The position numbers were made by a program, and so were the translations under genes. The notes under the pieces were generated by a model that was given only the letters and a program-made list of their open reading frames with translations, did not search any database and was not told where the DNA came from. From Borrelia parkeri (GTDB lineage Bacteria > Spirochaetota > Spirochaetia > Borreliales > Borreliaceae): a stretch of DNA of 29,540 bases. The stretch is from the NCBI RefSeq assembly GCF_023035815.1, contig NZ_CP073169.1, positions 1 through 29,540 of the forward strand. The letters are read 5' to 3'. This document shows, piece after piece, positions 16,783 to 24,619 of the stretch. Every line of letters begins with the position of its first letter. Position 1 is the stretch's first letter.

Positions 16783-17101
16783 TCTTCATAAGACGCTTAA
16801 TCTCCTCATCAGTGTAGGCACAACTACTAAAAACAGAATTCTCTTTACTACTTAATGGCAATTTCTCTTTATTGATGATATCTAAAACTAAATCCTCAGC
16901 TTCAGAAATTCCTAGAATAGCAAAAAACATTCTAAATGCATGAAGACTTGTTGCTAAAACATTACTATTTGAAAATTCATACATCTTAGCAACAAATGCC
17001 TTTAGTAATACTTCACGAGCATCAGAAGCATCACCAAGAGATGAGAAATTTTCCTCAACAGCTTCTTTCAGTAATTTTTTATAATCAAATTCACTACTCA
17101 A
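16766..17101 (-). CDS. Putative terminase small subunit
   Basis: This 111-aa, all-helical, acidic protein has a TTG start at 17101 supported by AGGAGG upstream. It contains FDYKKLLKEAVEENFSSLGD and a second half with ASDAREVLLKAFVAKMYEF, ending YTDEEIKRLMKSGMGE. It overlaps the start of the large terminase by 17 bp. That position, and small helical composition, suit a small terminase subunit, which recognises the genome and regulates packaging. No helix-turn-helix could be called by eye, and it might be another accessory protein. Confidence 0.45.
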   Translation of the reverse strand: MSSEFDYKKLLKEAVEENFSSLGDASDAREVLLKAFVAKMYEFSNSNVLATSLHAFRMFFAILGISEAEDLVLDIINKEKLPLSSKENSVFSSCAYTDEEIKRLMKSGMGE

Positions 17102-17125
17102 AACAACCTCCTACACTACTTAAAT

Positions 17126-17905
17126 TTAAAGATCATACCTAAAAAACGACAAATAAGATAAATTCTTAGGTCTAGTCTCACTACCCCCTGCATAGTTTGT
17201 ACGATCTGGAAATTTGTACTTTGACATATAATCACCAAGTACTATGTTATATACAAAAGAATAATTACCATCACTCCAATACCAACTATCTTCACGGTAT
17301 GCTTGATAAGCCTCTTTAAATAAATGGTCATAGGATCTATAGTCAATTTCGTCACGATTTATGCGGTGATTATGATTCCCCAACGAATCACTCTGTGTTG
17401 CTCCTAAACTTCTAGAATTTGAAGCATCATAGTGTCTTAAAAACCTACCCGCAAGACTTGGTGCAGATGAGATTCCTAAAACTCTAGTTGCATAGCAATT
17501 TGATGGCAAACTTCTACCATCTGGAATACAAAATTTACCCGTATTAGTAAACGCTTCAATAAGCTTATGTCTATTTAGGATTGTCCCTTCAATTGGAAAT
17601 TTGGCAGTTAGTGTGCCAACAGCAACCTTTTCTATAAAAAAATCAATCATATGCTCTAAAGCAGCATCCAAAGTATCATCTAAAACAGATGAAATATTCT
17701 TATCAATAGGATAATACCGTCTATTTGCAATACTCTTACCATCACAAACTGCAAATACACCTTTGTCTTTAAGTAAAATTGGTTCTCCAATCTCTCCCGT
17801 GTAACCTTTAGAATCAAGATAAGTGCCAACTCCAAATTGTATGCAGGTATTACTATTTGCAATTCGTAATTTCAAATCATCATAATCCTTATTACTAATA
17901 CTCAT
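17126..17905 (-). CDS. Tail fibre/tip protein, collar-domain type, copy 2
   Basis: This 259-aa protein is paralogous to the gene just upstream and exactly the same length when started at ATG 17905 (a TTG seven codons earlier would overlap the upstream stop). It shares IQFG, GYTGEIGEPI, KGVFAVCDGKS, the SAPSLAGRFLRHYD segment, TQSDSLGNHNHRINRD and YMSKYKFPDRTNY...SETRPKNLSYLSF. The pattern GRFLR-x-D, G-x-TQSD, H-x-H is that of phage tail-collar/fibre C-terminal domains, in which the H-x-H coordinates metal and the tip binds the host receptor. The two copies differ most at about residues 185-225 (YRSYDHLFKEAYQAYREDSW), probably the exposed binding loops. Confidence 0.75.
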   Translation of the reverse strand: MSISNKDYDDLKLRIANSNTCIQFGVGTYLDSKGYTGEIGEPILLKDKGVFAVCDGKSIANRRYYPIDKNISSVLDDTLDAALEHMIDFFIEKVAVGTLTAKFPIEGTILNRHKLIEAFTNTGKFCIPDGRSLPSNCYATRVLGISSAPSLAGRFLRHYDASNSRSLGATQSDSLGNHNHRINRDEIDYRSYDHLFKEAYQAYREDSWYWSDGNYSFVYNIVLGDYMSKYKFPDRTNYAGGSETRPKNLSYLSFFRYDL

Positions 17906-17915
17906 AAACACAACT

Positions 17916-18695
17916 TCACCAATCAAATCTATAGAATGACAAATACGTTAAATTCCTAGGTCTAGTCTCACTATCTCCTGTGTATTCTGTCCAATTTGGA
18001 AAACTGTACTTTGATATATAATCCCCAAGTACTAGGTCATATACAAACTTATAATTACCACCAGACCAATCTCCAGATTTGTAAAGTCTACTAAAACCCC
18101 TAACAAGACGACCATCAAAATTAATACTGTCTCTATTTATGTAGTGGTCATGACTTGCAAATGAGTCACTTTGAGTATCTCCAATGCTACGAACTGAGTC
18201 ATAAGAACCGTTTCTGTCATGGTGTCTTAAAAACCTACCCGCAAGACTTGGTGCAGATGAAATTCCAAATCTCTCCCTTACAAAGCAACCTTCCGGAAGG
18301 CTTCTCCCATCTGGCAAACAAAACTTTTTTGTTGCTTCAAACGCTTCAATTATCCTAGACCTAGTAAGCTTTGATCCTTCTTGTGCAAACTCAGAAGTTA
18401 AAAAGCCTGGATAAGTATTCTCCAAACATCTCTCAACCAAATCTTCTATGTAAGCCTCCAAAGTATCATCTAAGACTGGTGGTAAACCTTTATTTATTGG
18501 ATAGTATTTTCTATCCTCACTACTCTTACCATTACAAATAGCAAATAAACCCTTATCCTCTACTACAATCGGCTCTCCAAGCTTACCAATATAAGTCTTC
18601 GCCCTCTCCATATCTCCAGCACCAAATTGTATCTTAACGTTATCAGTTTGTAAGCGTCTCTTTATCTCTTCAAAATCATCATCACTTATAGCCAA
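17916..18695 (-). CDS. Tail fibre/tip protein, collar-domain type, copy 1
   Basis: This 259-aa protein has a TTG start at 18695 after GGAGGAGGTAGC. Landmarks are FGAGDMERAKTYIGKLGEPI, KGLFAICNGKS, KKFCLPDGRSLPEGCF, SAPSLAGRFLRHHD, IGDTQSDSFASHDHYINRD and the C-terminus RNLTYLSFYRFDW. The GRFLR...TQSD...H-x-H arrangement marks a tail-collar-like fibre tip, likely trimeric and receptor-binding. The sister copy lies 10 bp downstream. Both sit between the hub/beta-helix gene and the terminases. The N-terminal half (about 1-125), well conserved between copies, probably attaches to the baseplate. Confidence 0.75.
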   Translation of the reverse strand: MAISDDDFEEIKRRLQTDNVKIQFGAGDMERAKTYIGKLGEPIVVEDKGLFAICNGKSSEDRKYYPINKGLPPVLDDTLEAYIEDLVERCLENTYPGFLTSEFAQEGSKLTRSRIIEAFEATKKFCLPDGRSLPEGCFVRERFGISSAPSLAGRFLRHHDRNGSYDSVRSIGDTQSDSFASHDHYINRDSINFDGRLVRGFSRLYKSGDWSGGNYKFVYDLVLGDYISKYSFPNWTEYTGDSETRPRNLTYLSFYRFDW

Positions 18696-18696
18696 A

Positions 18697-21543
18697 TTAT
18701 GCTACCTCCTCCTTATCCTTTATATTCTCTTCATACACATTAAAATCAATAACTCGTGCACTTAAATCCGATTTTTTTGTAAAAGACATACCAATCTCAT
18801 TTTTCAAAAATGAATCACGCATTAACAAATCTAGAGAATTACTCTTAAGACCTACTTTGTTTTCCACAAAACTATTTCCTGCAAATCTTGCATTTACAAC
18901 TTCATCAAGCTCTAATGCAACACCTGTATTACTTAAAAATTCAACTTCATTAACTTTAAGACTTGAAAAATTCGCAAAGTGTAAGCCATCTCTATTCTTC
19001 TTAACAACACCACCCCTCATTATTGCATTAACTCCATTTGCAACCGATGCCTTTTTATTAGACTCAATCTCAACTCCAATAAGCGTCATATTATCAACAT
19101 CACTAATATCAAATCCGCAATTTGTAGATCTGAAAATAACATTCTCAAGAAGTATCTTTTTAACTTTTATTGTCTCTAAAGCCACTCCTTCATTACAAAG
19201 AAATGTAATATTCTTAAGGTAAATGAAACTTGCGTCATTTAAGTAAATAGACGACCGCTCTTCTTCTTTAAGCCTATAACTTGAACACAACCTCAAATTA
19301 GCAAAGGGTACAAATTCGCTACCTTTTAGGTATGAATCTAAGTGCTCCTCATCACTCAAATTACCACCCCTTATCCAAAGTTCACTCATAGGTTTTTGAC
19401 ATATAGTTAGCCTTGACATCTTAAATGAACGAGTTGCAGTGAAAATATTTTTTGCAAAACCACCAGCGCGAATTACAACGCCGTCCTCTCCTTTAAGCTC
19501 GAAATTAGATATATCAACTGAACCGTACATATAAAAATCACCGGGGAGTAATCTGATTTTACTTGTTCCAGAACGTCTTGCTAAGCTTAAAGCCTCCTGA
19601 AATGTAACTTCATCCTTAAAGCCTGGCGCAACAAGATGGGGATTTGCAAAATCATTATCTCTAGCAGCAATATAATTAAAGGGTGCAACTATAACCTCAC
19701 GAATAGCTTCTAAATTATCTCTAGAGCCTATATACTTAGAAGTTGTAAGGTAATCATAGTGAGTGTAATCTCCCCATGTAATTCCTTCATACTCGTAAAG
19801 TCTTATATTCATATCAAATCCGGAAATCTTTTTTGATAAAATCAAGAAAAAATGATCTACATCATAATCCTCAAACTTAAGTCTTACAAAATCAGTAAGG
19901 TCTAATTCTTGAGTTGACCTAAAATTAACGATTGTGTGTCCTTTAACTCTTAAATTGGTTAAGAATTCAAAAAGACGTACAGCCGAATTGGAATCAAAAA
20001 TAAACCTGGTTGAATACTCAAATCGCTTACTGTAAAAATCATCTGCATTATCAGTCTGCAATATATTACGAGCAGTTGTATAAAAAACATCACCATATAT
20101 ATCAAAATAGTAAATATAACGAGAACCTTGACTTGAGGATGTATTTTTAAACCAAATTCGTGCTTTTGTTGGATAATATTCTTCATGTACAAGTTTAATA
20201 TCAGAGTCAGCGCTAAAACGAGACTCAAGATTATGTGTTGAGATTATGGCTAAATGATCATTTATTGCATAATGGTCATGCCATACTTCCCTTTTCTTAA
20301 AATCCCACTTATAAGCAGTATCAAACCATTTAGGATCATATTCTTGATAGACAAGACTACCTACTTTATCTGCAAAATCAGGGTATACTACTCCTTTTTG
20401 CAAAACTGCAACATAAAGACTACTCCCAGATCCTTGAACATTAATGGGTGCAGAATAAAGCGGTCTTCTATTTGAAATAGCTTCTTCTTTACTTTGAAAT
20501 TTACCTTCTCTCCAAATAACCCTGGTTGAATCATAACTACTAGAGCTACTCTTTGATAGAATATAACTTGAAGCATCAATAGAGCAAAGCTTTACATCCC
20601 TTTTTATAACCTCGCTCTTCCAAATAGGTAAAATTCGTAGTTTCCCATCACATGTAAATGTATATGCATATCCAAATTCATAAAGCAGTGCTGATAGAAT
20701 TGTCCCAAGGTCCTCTCCATCAGCAATAATTACTGCAGGAATTTTTGCCAAAATGCTCTCAGAGCCATCATCATCAATCAAATCTTTAAGATTACTTTTC
20801 TGTAAAATTAGATGGACTACTGATAGCTCCTTTACTAATGGATTATATACATAAAGCCAATCGGGATTGTAATTAACAGGAAATTGAATAGGCTTCTCAA
20901 AAACAACACTCAAAAGTTTAGAATAATCATTCACAGTAAAGCTAATACTTTTAGTGGAGTTAAAAACCTCTCTATTGAAAAATTTTTCTAAAACACCTTT
21001 GAATAATGACTGAGAGCCCTCACTTACATTTACATATACTTCTTCTTTCCTAAAGAATAGAAAGTCTAAAAATTCATCTGAAAGACCATTTGCTTCAAAT
21101 TTAAAACTACTTGATGCTGTCTTTAGTGTAGGGTCTACAATTTTAAGCTCCAAAGACACACTAGATATATCAGTGTAAGGGGTTAGATCAAAGAATTGAC
21201 CTTCATCGGTAAAAAAGACAATACTTAAGTCACAAAACCCTGGATGCTCTTCCTCTTCTTGAATATCTTCAACTTGAATATCTTCAGAATTAGATTCAAC
21301 TTCACAGTCAGTATGATCACTAGAGATTAGCTCATCAGTAACTACTAAAGAGGGCGTGCTAATATCTAGAGAAGACAAGTGAACAGAAGGGGAGGGGACA
21401 GCTTCAAAAATAAGTGTATCTACTAAACCCCCTTCTGTTAAATCCTTCTCAACTTTATCTTCTTGTTGCAAACTTAAAGCTCCCTTGCCTACCCTACTCC
21501 TGTAAGGACACTTGAGTATACCTACGGTATACATCAAGAGCAA
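18697..21543 (-). CDS. Baseplate hub-like protein fused to a right-handed beta-helix
   Basis: This protein is up to 948 aa. The start is uncertain: TTG 21543, ATG 21534, or an internal TTG after AAGGGAG near 21477 are possible; the first two overlap the upstream lipoprotein gene by 41-50 bp. After an acidic linker (about 30-100) comes a beta-rich region (about 100-330) with FFTDEGQFFDLTPYTDI, VNVSEGSQSLFKGVLEKFF and GYAYTFTCDGKLRILP, resembling phage late-control/hub proteins. From about 660 to 935 repeated short strands (SKIRLLPGDFYMYGSVDI, IYLKNITFLCN, NMTLIGVEIESN, LKVNEVEFLSNTGVALEL) form a right-handed parallel beta-helix, as in tailspikes. It may be the central spike or a polysaccharide-binding/depolymerase element. 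It is the first tail gene after the lysis-like group. Confidence 0.7.
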   Translation of the reverse strand: MLLMYTVGILKCPYRSRVGKGALSLQQEDKVEKDLTEGGLVDTLIFEAVPSPSVHLSSLDISTPSLVVTDELISSDHTDCEVESNSEDIQVEDIQEEEEHPGFCDLSIVFFTDEGQFFDLTPYTDISSVSLELKIVDPTLKTASSSFKFEANGLSDEFLDFLFFRKEEVYVNVSEGSQSLFKGVLEKFFNREVFNSTKSISFTVNDYSKLLSVVFEKPIQFPVNYNPDWLYVYNPLVKELSVVHLILQKSNLKDLIDDDGSESILAKIPAVIIADGEDLGTILSALLYEFGYAYTFTCDGKLRILPIWKSEVIKRDVKLCSIDASSYILSKSSSSSYDSTRVIWREGKFQSKEEAISNRRPLYSAPINVQGSGSSLYVAVLQKGVVYPDFADKVGSLVYQEYDPKWFDTAYKWDFKKREVWHDHYAINDHLAIISTHNLESRFSADSDIKLVHEEYYPTKARIWFKNTSSSQGSRYIYYFDIYGDVFYTTARNILQTDNADDFYSKRFEYSTRFIFDSNSAVRLFEFLTNLRVKGHTIVNFRSTQELDLTDFVRLKFEDYDVDHFFLILSKKISGFDMNIRLYEYEGITWGDYTHYDYLTTSKYIGSRDNLEAIREVIVAPFNYIAARDNDFANPHLVAPGFKDEVTFQEALSLARRSGTSKIRLLPGDFYMYGSVDISNFELKGEDGVVIRAGGFAKNIFTATRSFKMSRLTICQKPMSELWIRGGNLSDEEHLDSYLKGSEFVPFANLRLCSSYRLKEEERSSIYLNDASFIYLKNITFLCNEGVALETIKVKKILLENVIFRSTNCGFDISDVDNMTLIGVEIESNKKASVANGVNAIMRGGVVKKNRDGLHFANFSSLKVNEVEFLSNTGVALELDEVVNARFAGNSFVENKVGLKSNSLDLLMRDSFLKNEIGMSFTKKSDLSARVIDFNVYEENIKDKEEVA

Positions 21544-21886
21544 TGGGTTTAACTGAGGCTATGTAGCGTTTATAATAAGCTATTCTTAGCCTAATACCCT
21601 CTTCTCCAATACCACCCTTAAATGTGGGGTCAAAAATTTCAAATAATGGAAATTTATGCTGCTTATAGTAATCATTAACATAACTCTTAGCATCAATAAG
21701 CCATGCACTCAGACTTAATGCATACTCAAATAATGAAGCTTCATCACGAGCTAAGCTTATAGGGTCTTCTTTACCAGTTAAGGTAGGTTCTTTTGGAAGA
21801 CTTGCAATCCCTTTGCAAGAGAATACTAAAAATAACAAACATAAAGATAACAAATAATTATTTAAAAAATTAAATTTAAACTTCAT
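21494..21886 (-). CDS. Small phage-encoded lipoprotein
   Basis: This 130-aa protein has a signal peptide with lipobox LVFSC (Cys24) and a mature chain of about 106 residues. The mature part is helical with aromatic residues (FEYALSLSAWLIDAKSYVND, RLRIAYYKRYIASVK). It lies in the lysis-like group at the head of the late operon, 9 bp downstream of the BlyB-like gene, and overlaps the hub gene. An outer-membrane lipoprotein in this position could act as an o-spanin-like partner for the TM/coiled-coil protein at 22969-23340, or as a superinfection or adhesion factor. Neither is shown by sequence. Confidence 0.7.
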   Translation of the reverse strand: MKFKFNFLNNYLLSLCLLFLVFSCKGIASLPKEPTLTGKEDPISLARDEASLFEYALSLSAWLIDAKSYVNDYYKQHKFPLFEIFDPTFKGGIGEEGIRLRIAYYKRYIASVKPIALDVYRRYTQVSLQE

Positions 21887-21895
21887 AACAACCTA

Positions 21896-22255
21896 CTAGT
21901 CCTTTAATTCCATCTTATCTAATGCTTCCTTAGCTACTTGACCTCTAAGTTCAATAAGCCTGTCATATTCATCCCAATTTTCACCATTCTCTAAAGCCCT
22001 GCAAGCATCAATTGCTAGGTCAATAGCACCTCTTAGTCTTGAATTTATGATCTCAAAAGCACGTTTGTTTTCATTATTTTTTACAATCTCATCTTTGATA
22101 GAATAGATAAAATTCAAAATTGAACTTGTAAGTGTCATTCCCTCGCGTGCAAGTTCAATCTTAGATTCTCCTAAAACATAACCAAATTCTTGTAGTAGAA
22201 AATCTTTTGCCATTACTGCATCAAAAAGTTTATTTATATTTTTTACTACACTCAA
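21896..22255 (-). CDS. BlyB-like small helical protein
   Basis: This 119-aa, all-helical, soluble protein has a TTG start at 22255 after TTTTGGAGG. It contains INKLFDAVMAKDFLLQEFGY, SSILNFIYSIKDEIV and ending AKEALDKMELKD. Size, cytosolic helical character and position just after lysis genes recall BlyB, the accessory product of the cp32 blyAB holin locus. The resemblance is from memory and I cannot confirm homology. No typical BlyA (short two-part holin) lies beside it. Confidence 0.5.
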   Translation of the reverse strand: MSVVKNINKLFDAVMAKDFLLQEFGYVLGESKIELAREGMTLTSSILNFIYSIKDEIVKNNENKRAFEIINSRLRGAIDLAIDACRALENGENWDEYDRLIELRGQVAKEALDKMELKD

Positions 22256-22286
22256 AATAAAACCTCCAAAATATATTTTTTACTAC

Positions 22287-22979
22287 TTACACATTTCTAA
22301 ACTGCTCACTATAGAGGGTAAGTCTTTGCCTAATATCAAAACTAAGAGACGAATCAACAAGCTTAAATACCCTTAAAGACTCAAGTACGCCATTACTTAC
22401 AGCTTTAGAACTCCCAAGTGAGTCCCAAATAACAGAACTTAAATCATTATCAAGAATTACAAAATGGTATAAATCACTCTCACTATCTCTGTATTTGCCA
22501 ACTAAAATATCACAATTATCAGGGTCATAATTAGTAGGGGAATAATGGACATTCAGATAATGAATATCGTCACCAACTCCAAGATGCTTAAATATTAAAT
22601 TTGGGTCAAGTACGTATGAATTGACATCCTTCAAACAACCAATAGTTGCAAGGCTTTTGAAGAGTAAATCGACTTCAAACTTATCAAAATATTTCTCAAC
22701 TTTATCTTTGATTTCTTTCACTACAAATGCAATAAACAAAATGCATAAAAAATAACATCCAAATTTGCAAATAGCAACGTTTTGGTCCTTGAAATTATAT
22801 TGAAAAGGAACTACTAACCTATGCTTTTCTATTTCTCTTATTTTTTCACAAACTCGGTAAGATGAATCTTCTAAAGACACAGCACCTTCAAGCAATTCTG
22901 ATTTATGCTTTTTAATAAAGTAATCTTTCAAAGCTTTGTATGCAAAATCATAAAGAACCATAAAAATTTTACTTCTCAT
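22287..22979 (-). CDS. DUF261-like protein with cysteine-peptidase-like motif pattern
   Basis: This 230-aa protein uses ATG 22979, chosen for the strong GAAGAGGGGG just upstream (a TTG at 22994 is weaker). A motif ICKFGCYFLC (Cys71, Cys75, then a hydrophobic helix) is followed by YHFVILDNDL (His172) and VIWDSLGS (Asp186). The Cys...His...Asp order, with HFVILD and a D-S/P-G turn, is that of C39/NlpC-like papain-fold peptidases. Borrelia proteins of this general kind have been annotated DUF261. In a lysis-like gene group, a peptidoglycan peptidase is a reasonable hypothesis. There is no signal peptide; a holin or the hydrophobic helix could provide access. The family name and catalytic role are both uncertain. 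Confidence 0.55.
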   Translation of the reverse strand: MRSKIFMVLYDFAYKALKDYFIKKHKSELLEGAVSLEDSSYRVCEKIREIEKHRLVVPFQYNFKDQNVAICKFGCYFLCILFIAFVVKEIKDKVEKYFDKFEVDLLFKSLATIGCLKDVNSYVLDPNLIFKHLGVGDDIHYLNVHYSPTNYDPDNCDILVGKYRDSESDLYHFVILDNDLSSVIWDSLGSSKAVSNGVLESLRVFKLVDSSLSFDIRQRLTLYSEQFRNV

Positions 22980-23340
22980 AAACCCCCTCTTCAAAATTTT
23001 TTAATAAACCGAAACATTTATCTAATTCTTCCCTAAAAGCACTTTTGATTTTAAATCTCTCTTTAAGTAACAGACTCTCTAATTCCCCCATCATCTCTTT
23101 ACTCTCTGAATTTACTCTTTCAATGTCTCTCTTAAGGTCTTCTCTTAAGAAGATTTTTAAAGCTTCAAATTCTCCCTTAAGTCTCTTCTCAGATTCAATG
23201 TGTAATTCTTCCATCATCTCTTTTTTCAAATCAGATAAAAATCCTTTAAGGGCATAGGTTCCAACTCCAGACACACAAATCATTAATGTTGTTGCAATAG
23301 TTCCAATAATATTAATCTGTCTCTTAATCCCACTAGACAC
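22969..23340 (-). CDS. Single-TM coiled-coil protein, first gene of the late operon (holin or i-spanin-like)
   Basis: This 123-aa protein has a GTG start at 23340 after AGGAGGGTTTTAG. A transmembrane helix at about residues 10-30 (INIIGTIATTLMICVSGVGT) is followed by about 90 residues of charged coiled coil (MEELHIESEKRLKGEFEALK, LREDLKRDIERVNSESKEMM). One N-terminal membrane helix plus a long coiled coil is the layout of Rz-type i-spanins; small membrane proteins here could also be holins. It is the promoter-proximal gene of the operon. Its stop overlaps the start of the DUF261-like gene by 11 bp, so they are translated together. Confidence 0.65.
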   Translation of the reverse strand: MSSGIKRQINIIGTIATTLMICVSGVGTYALKGFLSDLKKEMMEELHIESEKRLKGEFEALKIFLREDLKRDIERVNSESKEMMGELESLLLKERFKIKSAFREELDKCFGLLKNFEEGVYEK

Positions 23341-23474
23341 CTAAAACCCTCCTTTTCAAGCCTTTAATGACAAACAAGAAACTTCACTTTTCCTAACCTC
23401 TTAAATTTTAAATAAAGCTAACAAAAGCAAAGTAGCTTATTTTATCTCGCATTGAAAAAACACTATTTAGGTTC

Positions 23475-23502
23475 ATTATACAAAAAAATACAATTAAGTC
23501 AA
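23475..23502 (-). promoter_or_regulatory. Late-operon promoter, sigma-70 type
   Basis: Leftward TTGACT (23497-23502), a 16-bp spacer and TATAAT (23475-23480) make a near-consensus promoter. Transcription would start near 23468, giving a 5' leader of about 130 nt before the GTG at 23340. It is the only strong promoter I see for the 17-kb operon. The leader 23341-23470 contains no gene. Confidence 0.75.
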
Positions 23503-23559
23503 TTTAAATTCGCCAATTTCTAACTTATTAACCAATAATCATTAACTAATGATACTATT

Positions 23560-23605
23560 TTTAATTTTTATTTATTACTATATATAGTAATAAATAAAAA
23601 TTAAA
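23560..23605. promoter_or_regulatory. Perfect 46-bp AT-rich palindrome (operator or cruciform)
   Basis: Both halves (23 bp each, ttttaatttttatttattacta next to its reverse complement, centred on tatata at 23582/23583) match with no mismatch. It lies between the late promoter's -35 box (23502) and the rightward gene start (23626), in the divergent control region. The size and symmetry suit an operator for a dimeric regulator, a cruciform, or an origin element. Its neighbours attaaccaat and attaactaat just upstream form a short direct repeat. Confidence 0.9.
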
Positions 23606-23625
23606 TAAAAGGAAAAAACACTATA

Positions 23626-24201
23626 ATGAAAAAAATAAATGACATTAAATTATACAAAATTGGAGAAGCAGTAGAATTACTAAAAACAGACTTCAACTAC
23701 AAAATAGATCTTAGTACTATTTCTAGAAAAATAGGTTTTTTAAATGCATATGTTGTTTGTAACAATATTAGATATATACCAGAAGATATATTACCTGATT
23801 TAACTGTAAACTTAAGAAAAAAAGAAACAAGATTAAATACTACAAAAACTATTGAAAAAAAAATAAACAATACAAAAAGCAAACTAAATAATTATTTTCA
23901 AAATAATGAAATAGATAACCAAAAAAAAATAAACAATGGTAAAATTACAAACATCGATACAAACGTAATTATCGCGGAAATAAGACAACTAAAACAAGAA
24001 ATACAAGAAGACATGAAAAACAAAAATAGAGAAATATTACAGCTAAAAAAGGAAATACAAGATTTAACGGGACAAACACAAGAAGATACGAAAAATAAGA
24101 CTAAAGAAATACTACAGTTAAAAAAAGAAATACAAAACTTAATAAAAGAAAAAAACATACAAAACAATTATTGCAACACAAATAATAAAAAAAATACTTA
24201 A
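23626..24201 (+). CDS. Putative HTH and coiled-coil regulatory protein
   Basis: This 191-aa protein is divergent from the late operon. The N-terminal about 60 residues (LYKIGEAVELLKTDFNYKID, LSTISRKIGFLNAYV) look like a MerR/excisionase-type helix-turn-helix, with IPEDILPDL as the possible wing. The linker is Lys/Asn-rich. The C-terminal half (about 110-175) is a coiled coil with near-repeats of EILQLKKEIQDL. The start is preceded by a weak site (AAAAGGAAAAAA). Location next to the palindrome suggests a regulator of the divergent promoters, or a plasmid-copy or partition accessory protein. It carries no obvious catalytic motif. I do not recognise a named family. Confidence 0.6.
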   Translation: MKKINDIKLYKIGEAVELLKTDFNYKIDLSTISRKIGFLNAYVVCNNIRYIPEDILPDLTVNLRKKETRLNTTKTIEKKINNTKSKLNNYFQNNEIDNQKKINNGKITNIDTNVIIAEIRQLKQEIQEDMKNKNREILQLKKEIQDLTGQTQEDTKNKTKEILQLKKEIQNLIKEKNIQNNYCNTNNKKNT

Positions 24202-24359
24202 TTTATATGAGAGAAATATATAATATTAGTAATTCAAAAAAAAAATTTTTATACAGAATATTCAATATTAATAATCAATAATGCTATCGTACATTAAAAT
24301 AAGTAATCTATTGTGGATAGTTTTAAAACCAATCAAAAAAAAATATTAACGAATTTTAA

Positions 24360-24619
24360 TTGACAATAATCTTATATTAATATAGACTTGGTATTTATGA
24401 TAATGAGAAGAATCATAAATACCAAAATATATAAAAAATTTTATTATATAACTAGCCATTTTACAAAAATGGTTTCTAAAATATGGGAAGAGAAGAAAGT
24501 GGTATATAAAAAAATCACTTCGACTCACAACCTAGTCAAAAGTGAAATTTTTATATATAATAAAAAAATCCCAATCCAAAGCTTCACAGAAAATTTAACT
24601 TTGGATTAAAGGCAAACAT
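24360..24619 (+). promoter_or_regulatory. Promoter and hairpin-rich leader of the replication gene
   Basis: Part of the 418-bp gap 24202-24619. TTGACA (24360-24365) followed by TATAGA (24381-24386, 15-bp spacer) could be a promoter. The first transcribed stretch then folds into a perfect 14-bp stem (ttggtatttatgat 24388-24401 / atcataaataccaa 24412-24425). Further inverted repeats follow: ccatttt/aaaatgg (around 24457-24472), aagtg/cactt (24498-24520), and aatccaaag/ctttggatt (24573-24581/24599-24607) just before the ATG of the rep gene. The 24202-24359 part is AT-rich with nothing recognised. A structured leader, or the origin, upstream of a Borrelia PF57/62 gene is plausible. Confidence 0.55.

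Noticed and set aside
24388..24609. 73-aa rightward open frame before the replication gene
   Set aside because: TTG start without a ribosome binding site, lying across several hairpins; better explained as a structured leader. A short leader peptide cannot be excluded.
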